11,051 nucleotides of DNA from Clostridiales bacterium. Lineage in GTDB: Bacteria > Bacillota > Clostridia > Peptostreptococcales > Anaerovoracaceae. The position numbers and the translations under genes are program-made. Every line of letters begins with the position of its first letter. The stretch's first letter is position 1. Where the stretch lies: assembly GCA_009785435.1 (NCBI GenBank), contig WQWG01000014.1:1-11051 (forward strand), read 5' to 3'. Positions 1-9,000 of this stretch are shown in pieces. Under the pieces are notes generated by a model, which was not told the DNA's origin, searched no databases, and saw only the letters and a program-made list of their open reading frames with translations.

Positions 1-26
1 GTCGCGCCATTATCAAAATAAATCAT
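1..26 (-). CDS. Start of a class V aminotransferase / cysteine desulfurase-like gene (partial)
   Basis: Only the first eight codons and two bases of the ninth are in the window. Read on the minus strand from the ATG at 26-24 they give MIYFDNGA followed by AC, which must be Thr. The sequence YFDNGAT/YLDNAAT is the conserved N-terminus of NifS/IscS/SufS-like and related class V PLP-dependent enzymes, which take sulfur from cysteine or act on similar substrates. A Shine-Dalgarno-like GGGAGG (43-38) lies 11 bases before the ATG. An in-frame ATG at 53-51 would add nine residues but has no ribosome-binding site, and the family N-terminus begins at the later ATG. The gene runs divergently from sigI. 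The match is short but specific; the exact subfamily cannot be told. Confidence 0.6.
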
Positions 27-68
27 ACTATAAAAAACCTCCCGCTTTTTCATAGTATGCAACGGGAG
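24..68 (-). promoter_or_regulatory. Predicted pseudoknot-like fold over the SD and start codon of the leftward gene
   Basis: Positions 24-31 (catactat) pair perfectly with 52-59 (atagtatg). After one mismatch, 33-37 (aaaaa) pair with 46-50 (ttttt). The eight-base loop (38-45) contains CTCCCG (39-44), which is complementary to CGGGAG at 63-68, giving the geometry of an H-type pseudoknot. In the minus-strand transcript the loop holds the GGGAGG ribosome-binding site and the closing stem holds the AUG. The fold would therefore hide both and could control translation. The pairings are read directly; the regulatory role is inferred. Confidence 0.4.
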
Positions 69-97
69 AAGTTTTGGTTTCCGGTTTTTGTGGTGCT

Positions 98-126
98 ATA
101 ATTAAGAATTGCAAAATTGTTGTGAA
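98..126 (-). promoter_or_regulatory. Weak candidate promoter for the leftward gene
   Basis: On the minus strand TTCACA (126-121) and AATTAT (103-98) are separated by 17 bases and match five and four of six positions of the housekeeping -35 and -10 boxes. A start near 91 would give a leader of about 65 bases that includes the whole predicted fold. The site overlaps the sigI promoter on the other strand. The -10 match is poor, so this is tentative. Confidence 0.25.
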
Positions 127-137
127 TATGATACAAT
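109..137 (+). promoter_or_regulatory. SigA-type promoter of the sigI-rsgI operon
   Basis: TTGCAA (109-114) and TACAAT (132-137) are separated by exactly 17 bases, and a TG at 129-130 makes an extended -10 element. Transcription would start near 143-145. This is close to the consensus for the housekeeping sigma factor, so basal expression of sigI-rsgI need not depend on SigI. The predicted start site lies only about six bases before the first ATG (150), which argues that translation starts further downstream. Confidence 0.65.
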
Positions 138-191
138 CTTCCAGACAAAATGTTTTTTGTGGGGCAAAAAAGAAGGAGAGAGCGAAAACAT

Positions 192-974
192 TTGATTGAA
201 ACATTGAACCGTAAAGTGATCAAGCTAGAGAAGAATCGTGAAAAAATTGAACAGCCGAAACAATTGACTTTAGATGAACGCGTTGAGAGGGCAAAGCACT
301 CTGAACTGGAGAGAGACAAATTGATTTCGGAATATGTTCCGTTTTTGCGTGCAATGGTTGCCAAACATTCCCCTCGCCATTATGATGTGCATTTGCGTGA
401 AGATTTATTTAGCGCGGCGCTGCTGGGCTTTGATGAAGCTTTGCAGAACTATGATATTGGAAAGGGTCGTTTTCTCACGTTTGCTACGCGTGTCGTCAGT
501 TTTCGTATCATTGATCAGACCCGTAAAATAAAAAGGACGGAAGGAAAAACGATTTCACTGAACGATACGGATCAGGAAACAGCATCCTCTTCGCTCGTTG
601 AAATCAATAAAGTTTCTCAAAGCAATTATGAGGCGCTGACCAGGAGAGAAGCGCTGGAAGAAGAGATTGAACAATTTAAAGAAGAACTGTTGCAGTGGCA
701 AAGCACCATGGAGGATCTTGTAAAAGCTTCTCCAAAGCATCAAAAATTGCGTGAGATATGCAAGGAGATCACTTCGGCAGTGATGCAAAACCCGGAAATT
801 ATACAAACGATGCAACAAAAAAAATACTATCCTGTAAAAAAAATAGAAATACTTACCGGATTACCCCGAAAAACGATCGAGCGTACACGTATGTTTATAA
901 TAGCGTCAATCATCATCAAGACAGGTGATTATCGTTTTCTGCAAGATTACGTTGGCGAAGAAGGGAGAATATAA
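192..974 (+). CDS. sigI: RNA polymerase sigma factor SigI family
   Basis: This is an alternative sigma factor that directs RNA polymerase to a small regulon and is held inactive by its membrane partner RsgI. From TTG 192 it is about 260 residues, close to the roughly 250 of Bacillus SigI. Residues about 25-50 (LTLDERV...) begin the conserved part. Residues about 70-116 form sigma region 2, including EDLFSAALLGFDEAL, YDIGKGRFLTFA and RIIDQTRKIKR. The C-terminal SigI-specific domain spans about 156-256, with a helix-turn-helix-like stretch ILTGLPRKTIERTR and the family ending TGDYRFLQDYV. The frame is open from ATG 150, but that ATG has no ribosome-binding site and would be nearly leaderless given the promoter at 109-137. 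TTG 192 follows AAGGAGAG (173-180), although the spacing of 12-13 bases is long. The stop overlaps the rsgI start by one base (TAATG), indicating translational coupling. Family assignment is firm; the start is moderate. Confidence 0.93.
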   Translation: MIETLNRKVIKLEKNREKIEQPKQLTLDERVERAKHSELERDKLISEYVPFLRAMVAKHSPRHYDVHLREDLFSAALLGFDEALQNYDIGKGRFLTFATRVVSFRIIDQTRKIKRTEGKTISLNDTDQETASSSLVEINKVSQSNYEALTRREALEEEIEQFKEELLQWQSTMEDLVKASPKHQKLREICKEITSAVMQNPEIIQTMQQKKYYPVKKIEILTGLPRKTIERTRMFIIASIIIKTGDYRFLQDYVGEEGRI

Positions 975-2704
975 TGAAAAAAGCAATTATATTCAGCCAC
1001 GAACGCGGAGGATCTGTTGTCATGGCCAACGACGGAACATTTCATTTCGTCAAAGGGCATTCGTTGAAACCCATAGGGACAGAGATCGAGATGGAAGTCA
1101 AGTCGATCCCACGCGTTAATTTTAGAAGAATAGCAACTGTTGCGGCGTGCTTTATCGTGGCAATCACGATTGGTGGTTACGCTTGGCTTTTGAATTCAAT
1201 CAATTATATGGTCTATATAGATATCAACCCGAGTGTTAAAATGCAGTTCAATGCGCTTGAAAGACTGAGCAACGTCAGATTGCTTCATGAAGACAGCACG
1301 AATCTGCTGGACGACGTCGCGTTGCGTGGCAACATGGAAACCGCAAGCGTGCAACTGATTCATGCGGCGGTGCAAAGAGGCTATCTGGATCCGGAAGCGG
1401 ATGCCCCGATGGCGGTGATTTCAGTATTTGCGGCAAGCAGCAGATGTGCGGAAGAAAGAGTCGCAACCATTCAATCGATGCTGGAAGAGCATGGATTGAA
1501 CGATATTGTTGCGGTGACATGCATTGACGCAGACCTGCGCGATAGAGCCCTTGAAATCGGCGTATCCCCCGGGAGATTAAAGATTGCGGAAGAACTCGCA
1601 TCCTTGCTCGGACAAGATGCATCGATTGAAGAGTTATTGCAAAGGCCTATTCAAAACTTGATCGCAGCCACAAACGAGGCCGAGCATATGAACATTGCTT
1701 CAACGGATGAGCCACCGGCAGCCACAAACGAGCCTACAACCGAAAACAACGAACCGGCCGGCACGACACAAGGCTCTCAGGGCGCAAGCGGCGCAGCACC
1801 GACAGCGCCGACTGTAACAATATCCGAACCGCAAGTTCCTGAAGCGGAGGCCGTAAACAATGAATTATCGGATGTATCGGATGAGCCTCAGAATGAAACC
1901 GAGGAATCACCGGCCATAGGCGAAGAACTTTTCGCTGTCGGAAATCAACCGCCTGAAGAGGATGAGATCGTCGATGATGTTGTCGATGACACGGCCACAG
2001 AAGACAATCGGGATGCCAATGTTTCCGGTGGAGGAAATCAAAATTCCGGTGGACCAGATCAAGGCTCCGGTAGTTCCGGCCCGGGAAGTCAGCGCCCCGG
2101 CGGCAGTGGAGAACCTACTTGTGCAACCCACGGCCATATTTATCTATTTATCTCTACAGCGCCGACCTGCACAGCAGACGGATACATCAAAGTGACATGT
2201 GACCGCTGCGATTACGTAAGGATTGAAGCAGGCGAGCCTGCAACCGGACATGTCTACGGACCGCCGGCAACTTGTACAGACCCTCAGATTTGCTTGGTTT
2301 GTGAGTATGAGTTGGCACCTGCCCTTGGCCATGATTGGACACAAGTCAGATACATAAAACCGACTTTCGGTACCGATGGATATTGGATTTATCAATGCTC
2401 GCGTTGCAAAGAAACCAAAACAGTGACAGACTATGGCTCCGAGCTCGGACAAAATTTCATCTCTATTGTTACTACGGTCAAAAGCAATGTTCCTGAGCCG
2501 TGTGGAACGTTACACAACATAACGGTTCAACTTACCGTCCATTGGACGAATAGCAGTGGCATTATGTTTTCAGGCTCCGGAATTGTTCAACAATACAACT
2601 CGGGCGACATTATCGTAGAACATTTTGCAGTGAATGTGTCCGTTCATGGAAACGCAACCGGAGATGTAACGATTAACAGCGTTACACCGCTGAGACGAAA
2701 TTAA
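974..2704 (+). CDS. rsgI: Membrane anti-sigma factor RsgI with Cys-rich extracellular sensor region
   Basis: The 576-residue protein is expected to bind and silence SigI at the membrane and release it on an outside signal. Residues 1-50 are the cytosolic RsgI N-terminal anti-sigma domain (KKAIIFSHERGGSVVMANDG, then PIGTEI). Residues 53-73 are the only membrane helix. Just outside it comes YIDINPSVK. The Asn85-Pro86 bond corresponds to the site at which RsgI proteins (SEAL-type domain) cleave themselves before regulated intramembrane proteolysis. The juxtamembrane domain runs to about 230. Residues 231-380 are a low-complexity Pro/Thr/Glu/Gly linker. Residues 381-485 hold ribbon-like units with CxxC pairs at 409/412, 440/443 and 475/478, single Cys at 383, 399 and 434, and His at 386, 388, 426 and 453. 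Residues 490-576 look like a beta domain. I see no carbohydrate-binding module, unlike many clostridial RsgI proteins. AAGGGAG (961-967) lies six bases before the ATG. Confidence 0.93.
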   Translation: MKKAIIFSHERGGSVVMANDGTFHFVKGHSLKPIGTEIEMEVKSIPRVNFRRIATVAACFIVAITIGGYAWLLNSINYMVYIDINPSVKMQFNALERLSNVRLLHEDSTNLLDDVALRGNMETASVQLIHAAVQRGYLDPEADAPMAVISVFAASSRCAEERVATIQSMLEEHGLNDIVAVTCIDADLRDRALEIGVSPGRLKIAEELASLLGQDASIEELLQRPIQNLIAATNEAEHMNIASTDEPPAATNEPTTENNEPAGTTQGSQGASGAAPTAPTVTISEPQVPEAEAVNNELSDVSDEPQNETEESPAIGEELFAVGNQPPEEDEIVDDVVDDTATEDNRDANVSGGGNQNSGGPDQGSGSSGPGSQRPGGSGEPTCATHGHIYLFISTAPTCTADGYIKVTCDRCDYVRIEAGEPATGHVYGPPATCTDPQICLVCEYELAPALGHDWTQVRYIKPTFGTDGYWIYQCSRCKETKTVTDYGSELGQNFISIVTTVKSNVPEPCGTLHNITVQLTVHWTNSSGIMFSGSGIVQQYNSGDIIVEHFAVNVSVHGNATGDVTINSVTPLRRN

Positions 2705-2752
2705 TAAGGGATTTATAATATCTGAAACAGAAAATTTCATAGGAAAAACGAT

Positions 2753-2781
2753 AGAAGCTGTGCATCGCGCAGCTTCTTTTT
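2753..2781 (+). terminator. Rho-independent terminator of the sigI-rsgI operon
   Basis: AGAAGCTG pairs with CAGCTTCT. The stem continues with a T-G wobble and two G-C pairs to a three-base ATC loop, giving about ten to eleven base pairs. A run of T (2777-2781) follows immediately. It lies 49 bases after the rsgI stop and should separate this operon from the giant gene downstream. Confidence 0.9.
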
Positions 2782-2851
2782 ATGACCTTTTATGATCTTT
2801 TTTTGTATCTTCCGGCCATCACCAAAAACTTTTTTAAACTTCTTCAATATT

Positions 2852-2880
2852 ACCCCCAAAACGATGTGTATCTCATCGTA
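2852..2880 (+). promoter_or_regulatory. Candidate SigI-dependent promoter of the giant surface-protein gene
   Basis: ACCCCC (2852-2857), followed by AAAA, and CGTA (2877-2880) are 19 bases apart. SigI promoters described in Bacillus and Clostridium have a C-rich ACCCCC-like -35 element and a CGWA -10 element. No good housekeeping promoter is apparent between the rsgI terminator and the next gene. Transcription from here would start near 2887 and give a leader of about 180 bases. The motif is seen; its recognition by this SigI is inferred. Confidence 0.6.
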
Positions 2881-2906
2881 ATAATGCAATTAGAGTAAGA
2901 CGATAA

Positions 2907-2946
2907 GGCATTACAACTTTTGGTAGAATGTTGTAAACAATATGCC
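2907..2946 (+). promoter_or_regulatory. Leader stem-loop 1 upstream of the giant gene
   Basis: GGCAT (2907-2911) pairs with ATGCC (2942-2946), and TACAAC (2912-2917) pairs with GTTGTA (2930-2935), leaving a 12-base loop and a six-base bulge on the 3' side. The same GGCAT can instead pair with a second ATGCC at 2965-2969, inside the next hairpin. The two folds exclude each other, as in transcription attenuators. I cannot match it to a known riboswitch class. Confidence 0.35.
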
Positions 2947-2960
2947 CAAGTCAATACCCC

Positions 2961-2983
2961 CGCTATGCCTGTGGCGTTTTTTT
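2961..2983 (+). terminator. Possible attenuator hairpin with seven-T tail in the leader
   Basis: CGCTAT (2961-2966) can pair with GTGGCG (2971-2976), including two G-U wobbles, around a GCCT loop. Seven T residues (2977-2983) follow directly. An alternative stem is ATGCC/GGCGT with a TGT loop. The stem is short and weak for a stand-alone terminator, but its position between a promoter and the coding region fits a conditional terminator. Confidence 0.35.
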
Positions 2984-2984
2984 G

Positions 2985-3020
2985 CTGCTCCCGAAAGATT
3001 TTCAAAACATAAGGGAGCGG
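2985..3020 (+). promoter_or_regulatory. Leader hairpin masking an upstream Shine-Dalgarno sequence
   Basis: CTGCTCCC (2985-2992) pairs with GGGAGCGG (3013-3020) over eight base pairs including one wobble. A small GAAA/TTTC stem sits inside the loop. The right arm contains AAGGGAG, the only ribosome-binding site for an ATG at 3028. No T-run follows, so it is not a terminator. If formed, it would disfavour start 3028 and leave start 3070, with its own AAAGGAG (3051-3057), accessible. Confidence 0.4.
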
Positions 3021-3069
3021 TAAAATTATGCAACAAAGTTGGAAAATCAAAAAGGAGAGTGCTTTTATA

Positions 3070-6000
3070 ATGAAAAGGAAAAACAAACTCAGAAGAATTC
3101 TGGCGTTCGTTCTCGCGTTTACAGTGATGATGAGCGGCACAAGTCTGGCAATGAGTGACTATTCCGATGCCTTTGACGGATCGGGAGGAAGTGACTATTC
3201 AGATTCGATTCATGAATCGAATGGAAATGACGATTCCGGTACATTTACCGAGTCGGAAGGGCCGGAAGGAAATGATGATTCCGGGACACTGAACGAATCG
3301 GAAGAAAGTGACTACTCCGACATACCGAACGAATCAGAAGGAAACGACGTGTATGAAGGGGAAGATACATCCTATTTTGAAGAAGAGGAAGAATTAAGCT
3401 CTTCTCCCCAACCAGAAATAATAGGTATAACCCCGCACACCACAAGAATTGTGACAATTTATCACGGTGGCGGCGGATTTCTACAAGGCAATATCGCCAA
3501 TGAATCTTATGAATTTGAAATTACAGATGGCCAGTCGTTTTTTGGCGCAGGGCATCTTTTATCATTTAGTGAAGTTCCAAATGGCAGATTGGTTGACTGG
3601 ATGGTCACCGAGGTCACCTATTCCGGCCCCGGTATTCTTCCGGTTGTGGATGAGCCGTTTTCAGTAACGGATCCCATTACAGCAGGAGATATCACGGTTG
3701 TAGGGGATTGGGTGTTCTTAAGAACCGTGACATTCGACCTCAACGGCGGAAACATTGGTGGCTCAACGGTCAATCCGACAGCACAAGTTTGGGACAGAGA
3801 ATCGATCAATTCGACGACGGATCCGGTCGCTGTGATGCCGGAGAATCCTGTAATGACAGGAGATGGAGCGCCGGAGTTTAGCCACTGGGTGGTTACTTCA
3901 GCTACCGGAGACGATGGTCCACAGGCCGGGCAGACTTTTACAAGTGCCACGGAAATTGATGGCAGTAACGTTACCGTTCAGGCGGTATGGAATGTGGACA
4001 GAACGATCACATTCAACTTGGCCGGTGGAACGATTGGCGGAAGTTCGACGACTCCACCTGTGATCGTTCGTGAAGGACAGTCAATCAACCAAGCGTCGGG
4101 CGCGGTTATGCCGGCAAACCCGATCCGTGAGGTAAATAACGTTGCAACACATCAGTTTGCCCGTTGGGAAGTTTCCGTATCCCCGGATGGTGTTACGCCG
4201 AATGTAGGAGACCCCTTTGCAGGCGGAACTGAAGTAAGCGGCGGTGACATCACTGTTACGGCGATCTGGACACCATACAGAACAGTAACTTTTAACCTTG
4301 GCGGTGGATACTATTTGGAGTTTTGTGAAATTGCCCAGGATGATGTAGAGAATTTCAATCCGGTGACACGTCGTGTTCTGGATGGAGCGGTTGTTGGCAC
4401 TGCAAACATGCCACCGGCTCCGACACATCCGGAGGAACGTATATTCAGCCACTGGGAGGTAACAACCTCACCGGAGGGCGCTAGTCCAAATGTAGGGCAT
4501 ACACTTGCGGCAACCGGAAATGCCAACCAAATCAGAGGTGGCGATATTACGGTTACGGCGATGTGGAGAGCAGATCGAACGATCTCCTTTAACCCGGGCG
4601 CGAATGACGCAATCATCCCCGGAGAGGTACCTGCAGTAACACCCGGTGCCATTGTAACACGTACGGTGCAAAATCAGACTGCACTCAATAATCCTGCAAA
4701 CAGCCACAGTATGCCGCAAAGGCCTACACGTGATGGATGGACCTTCCTTTACTGGCGGGTTACAACATCTCCGGCCGGTGTTACGCCAAATAACAACACA
4801 GCGTTTACAGAAGCGATCGCTGTTACAGGTGGTAACATTACGGTTACTGCGCAATGGCGTGAAACCAGAACGATTACCTTTAATCCGGGTGCTTCCAACG
4901 CAACCATCCCCGGAGCGGCTGCCGGAGCGAACGTAACGCGTGACATTGCAAACGCAACCGCAATCACCAACGCTTGGAATAGGGACGCTGCCGGTGCGCA
5001 GCTGACGATACCGGGCAACCCCACTCGCCCCGGACATATATTTATGGGTTGGAGGGTCACAGAATCCCCAACCGGCGTTACACCGGATGTAGATCCGAAT
5101 GAAGCATTTACAGATGGAACCATTGTGACGGGCGGTAACATTACCGTTACGGCGCTATGGGGTGAAGCGCGTACGATCACATTTACAAATCCGTATGGAA
5201 ATGGATATATTGGTGGTCAACCGGGTCCTGTGACACGCGTTGTTGCAGATGGCACGTACATCAATGCAGAATTTAATGAAGGCGAGATGCCTTGGGGTGC
5301 CAACAGGCCGGGATATACATTCCTGCGCTGGGAGGTCATGACTTCTCCGGCCGGCGTAACGCCGAACGTGAATCAGCCTTTATGGGGCAACACACCTGTC
5401 AGCGGTGGCAACATCACCGTTCGTCCGGTATTTACCGTTCTTTCAGTGAGATTTGATCTCGCCGGCGGAAACATTGGCGGCAACGAAAATGACGTACTCG
5501 TTCCGGTTGATGCTTGGTCATCGATTGCCGAGACATTTGCAAATGGCAACCCCAACAGTGTGATGCCGCCCAACCCCGTACGTCATCTTCCGGATCCCGA
5601 TAACAGAGCGATGGGCTTCGTAGGGTGGCAGATTATCGAATCGCACGGAGGCGCAAGGCCATATATCGGCACCTTCTTTGACGAGAATTCGATTGTTGCA
5701 AACGGTACCGTTGTTGTTACAGCGCTATGGTCGCATCCGGATGGAGTCAATCCAATCGTAGGCTTGCTCTTTGAGGAAAGATTTGAAGGCAACCACATCC
5801 GGGACTACATCGTTCGAGTTCAGCTCAATGAAACGCTTAACAACACGCCAACTTCTATGATACCGGCTATGCCGACCGTTCACCAGGGACGTGAGTTTAG
5901 AGGTTGGGTTGTAAGAGATCCGCTGGCCAATCCATCTCTGACCGCGGGAGCGCCGTTCACCGGCGACGAAGTGATTACGTCAGGCGTTAGGCCGAGTGCG

Positions 6001-9000
6001 ATTATGGAAACCAGCTGGTCGCAGCGAGTCACATTCCTGCCCAATTTTTCAAATCCGTCACACACTGATCCAGTCACACGTATGGTACTGGCATCGAATG
6101 GACGAATGGTAGATGCGGATCGCCCGACAGATTTACCACCGGCGACGCACCCGCCTGCAGTGGCTATGCCGGATGCAAATACGATATGGGGCGACAGAGC
6201 TGCTGCCGGTTATGTATTTGACGGCTGGCGTGTTACGATTGGTTGTGGCACGACCGGCGCGGATGCCATTGCCGTTAACAGTACATTTACCGCAACGACA
6301 CATGTTCCGTTCTTCAGTGGAGACATCACGGTTGAAGCGACATGGAGACCACTAGCACGTGTAACCTTTGATTATAATCCGACACTAGGCACAAGCGCGC
6401 CTCACCCGAGTTGGCTGAATCCGACTCCAAATGTTTCGATTCCGGTGTTGGCTACGCCGGTTGCCAATGTCAACACGGTTGGCGCGACACGCTTTAACGC
6501 GCGAACTCCGGCAATCAATACCAACCATGGAAACCACGGTTATATATTCCTGAACTGGCGTGTTTCAGGTGTTGGTACACGTTTCGATGCGGCCACACCT
6601 ATATTGGTCGGCGGCGTGGAGCCTGTTTTAACCGGGCCGGAAGCGAGTCAAGTGAGACCAATACTTGCTGCAACAACGACTGTAACCGGTGGTAACATTA
6701 CGGTAGCGGCACAATGGCAGCGTTTATCAAGAGTCAGCTTTGTGCATGACCATCCATATACCAATGCCAACTTCACAGACGTGAACAACGTCTGGGTTCA
6801 AATGAACCCAGCTACAAATCAAGCAGCAGCTCGCCACACAGTTGGCGCAGCGAACATGCCAAATGTGTCAACGACCGCAGACCACTACGGTTATGTGTTT
6901 GAGGGCTGGCGTGTTACATCGGCAACGCAACACACAACAGGGGTAAGACCACCCGTCACGGTTGGTGGCGTTGCGCCTGTTCTCACCGGACCTGTCGCGG
7001 ATCAAGTGAGGCCGACATTGACGGCAACAACGCAAGTAATCGGTGGCGACATTACGGTAACAGGACAATGGCGCAGACTCGCGACTGTAACCTTTGAATC
7101 CGAAGGCAATGGCTTTGAGACTCCTTCTCCTGTAACCCGCAGAGTTCAGCCAATCGACGACACCGTAGGCACTCCGAATATACCACATCCGGGCACACTA
7201 CCTGCAAGAGGCTTCATTAACTGGAGAGTTACATCGGTCTATCCGTTTGAATCCGGTGGGGAAGTCCTCGTGAATGGCGTTCCGGCTGTGATTGGTGCCA
7301 CATTCACAGGAGCAATGCCTGTGGTTGGAGGCAATATCACCGTTACGGCTGCGTTCCAAGGCGTGAACAGAAACGTAACCTTTGACCCTGTCAACGGAAC
7401 ATGGGGCGTAGGAGGCAATTCGGATCCGCAAACCTTCGTATTTGAAGACGGAGCTCCGCTGACCGAGTCGCTTTTAAACCTTTCTCCTGTACCTCCGGCC
7501 GGTTACTTCTTTGACAGATGGATCGTAACAAACCACACGAATCCGGGAACCCCGGCAGTTGGAGACTTACTTTATATCGGTACGATTGTTTCGGGTGGTA
7601 ACGTTTGGGTTACGGCAGAATATCTGCCGCTAAGAACAATCACCGTGCTTCTGGATGGCGGGCTTGTTGACGGGCTTACGACGCATCCGAACATTCAAGT
7701 GGCAGATGGCAGATCACTCAATGATCCAAACATGCCCGGAATGCCGGATATTCCTGAGCCGGGCCCAACAAGAACAGGGCAGATCTTCACACATTGGGAA
7801 GTAACCGCTCGTACAGATACGACCACTTCACCGGCGATTGGCGTTACATTTGACGGTGATACCATTGTAAGCGGTGGTAACATTACGATTACAGCACGCT
7901 GGCATGCGGCACGAACCGTAACGTTTGACCTGGCCGGCGGAAATATAGATGGGAATACAGCCAATGTACTGCGCAATGTTGCAGATGGCATGTCACTGAC
8001 CCATCCAAACATGCCGGGTATGCCGGATGATCCGGAGTGGTTCGGGCGTGTATTCCTGGGCTGGGAAGTTGTTTCCCGTACGGGAACCGGTTCACCGGTT
8101 CTTGGAGCTGACTTTGACGGTGACACCATTGTAAGCGGTGGTAATGTTACGGTTCGAGCGCAGTGGCAGATCCCCGTAGGCCATTTATCCGGCCATGTTT
8201 TAAGAGCGGACGATCAAACCACTCCGATACCGGGCGCTGACGTCTTTGTTATGAATGCAAGCGGTAACATCGTGGCCACTGCAATTGCAGGTGCTGACGG
8301 CGAGTTCACAATAACCGGCTTAGCACCCGGCACGTACACCGTGTTTGCTTCGGCGACAGGGTTTAATACAAACTTCTCTGTTCCGAACCCGGTTGTCCTG
8401 ACGGCGACCGCAGGTGCAGTTGCGAATGTGTATCTGGACGAAGGCCCATATAGCCATCTGTTGCTTGTAGACGTGTTGAGAAACAACGATGTAGGTCCAC
8501 AGACACGTATAACAGGCGCTGCTGCAAGTTTTGAAGGCACAGGGCTAACCAACCCTGCAAGCGCAAACCATTTCTGGGCATTGCCCATGACTGCACCAGG
8601 TGTTGGTAACGTAACAGCCTCGGCAATCGGTTATCAAACCGGAAGCGTGAATTTGGCGGCATCCGACTGGATTGGGCCTGTTGTCTTTGTGCAAATCGTG
8701 CTTGCGCAAGAGCCGGAGGTGGAGGTGACCTTCATCCCGGTTGCAAACGGCACATTGGCCGGAGGCACTCCGAATGTAGTGGCACAGCTTCCATGGAACG
8801 GCGGCGTACTGACAACAGCACAAATTCCGACGCCGCAACCGAACAATGGTTTCGAATTCCAAGGTTGGTTCACAGCAGCAACAGGAGGCACAGCGTTTGA
8901 CTTTGCCGCGACGATCACGACCGATACAAATGTATACGCACGCTTCGCGCCAAAAGTAGAAGTGACCTTCATTCCGGTTGCAAACGGCACATTGGCCGGT

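Noticed and set aside
37..66. ACCTCCC upstream of sigI as an autoregulatory SigI promoter
   Set aside because: The C-run is interrupted, no CGWA lies at a matching distance, and the sequence is explained by the Shine-Dalgarno of the leftward gene.
50..364. Minus-strand 104-codon frame overlapping the start of sigI
   Set aside because: It overlaps the conserved sigI coding region and its promoter, has no recognisable product and ends where the leftward gene begins in another frame.
2956..2995. Second ACCCCC with a CGAA further downstream as another SigI promoter
   Set aside because: The gap is 30 bases against 19 in the better candidate, and the C-run is part of the leader hairpin.
2985..3020. 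Intrinsic terminator before the giant gene
   Set aside because: The stem is good but is followed by GTAAAATTATG rather than a T-run.
2850..3140. Minus-strand 96-codon frame across the leader
   Set aside because: It covers the promoter, the leader hairpins and the signal-peptide codons, and shows no family features.
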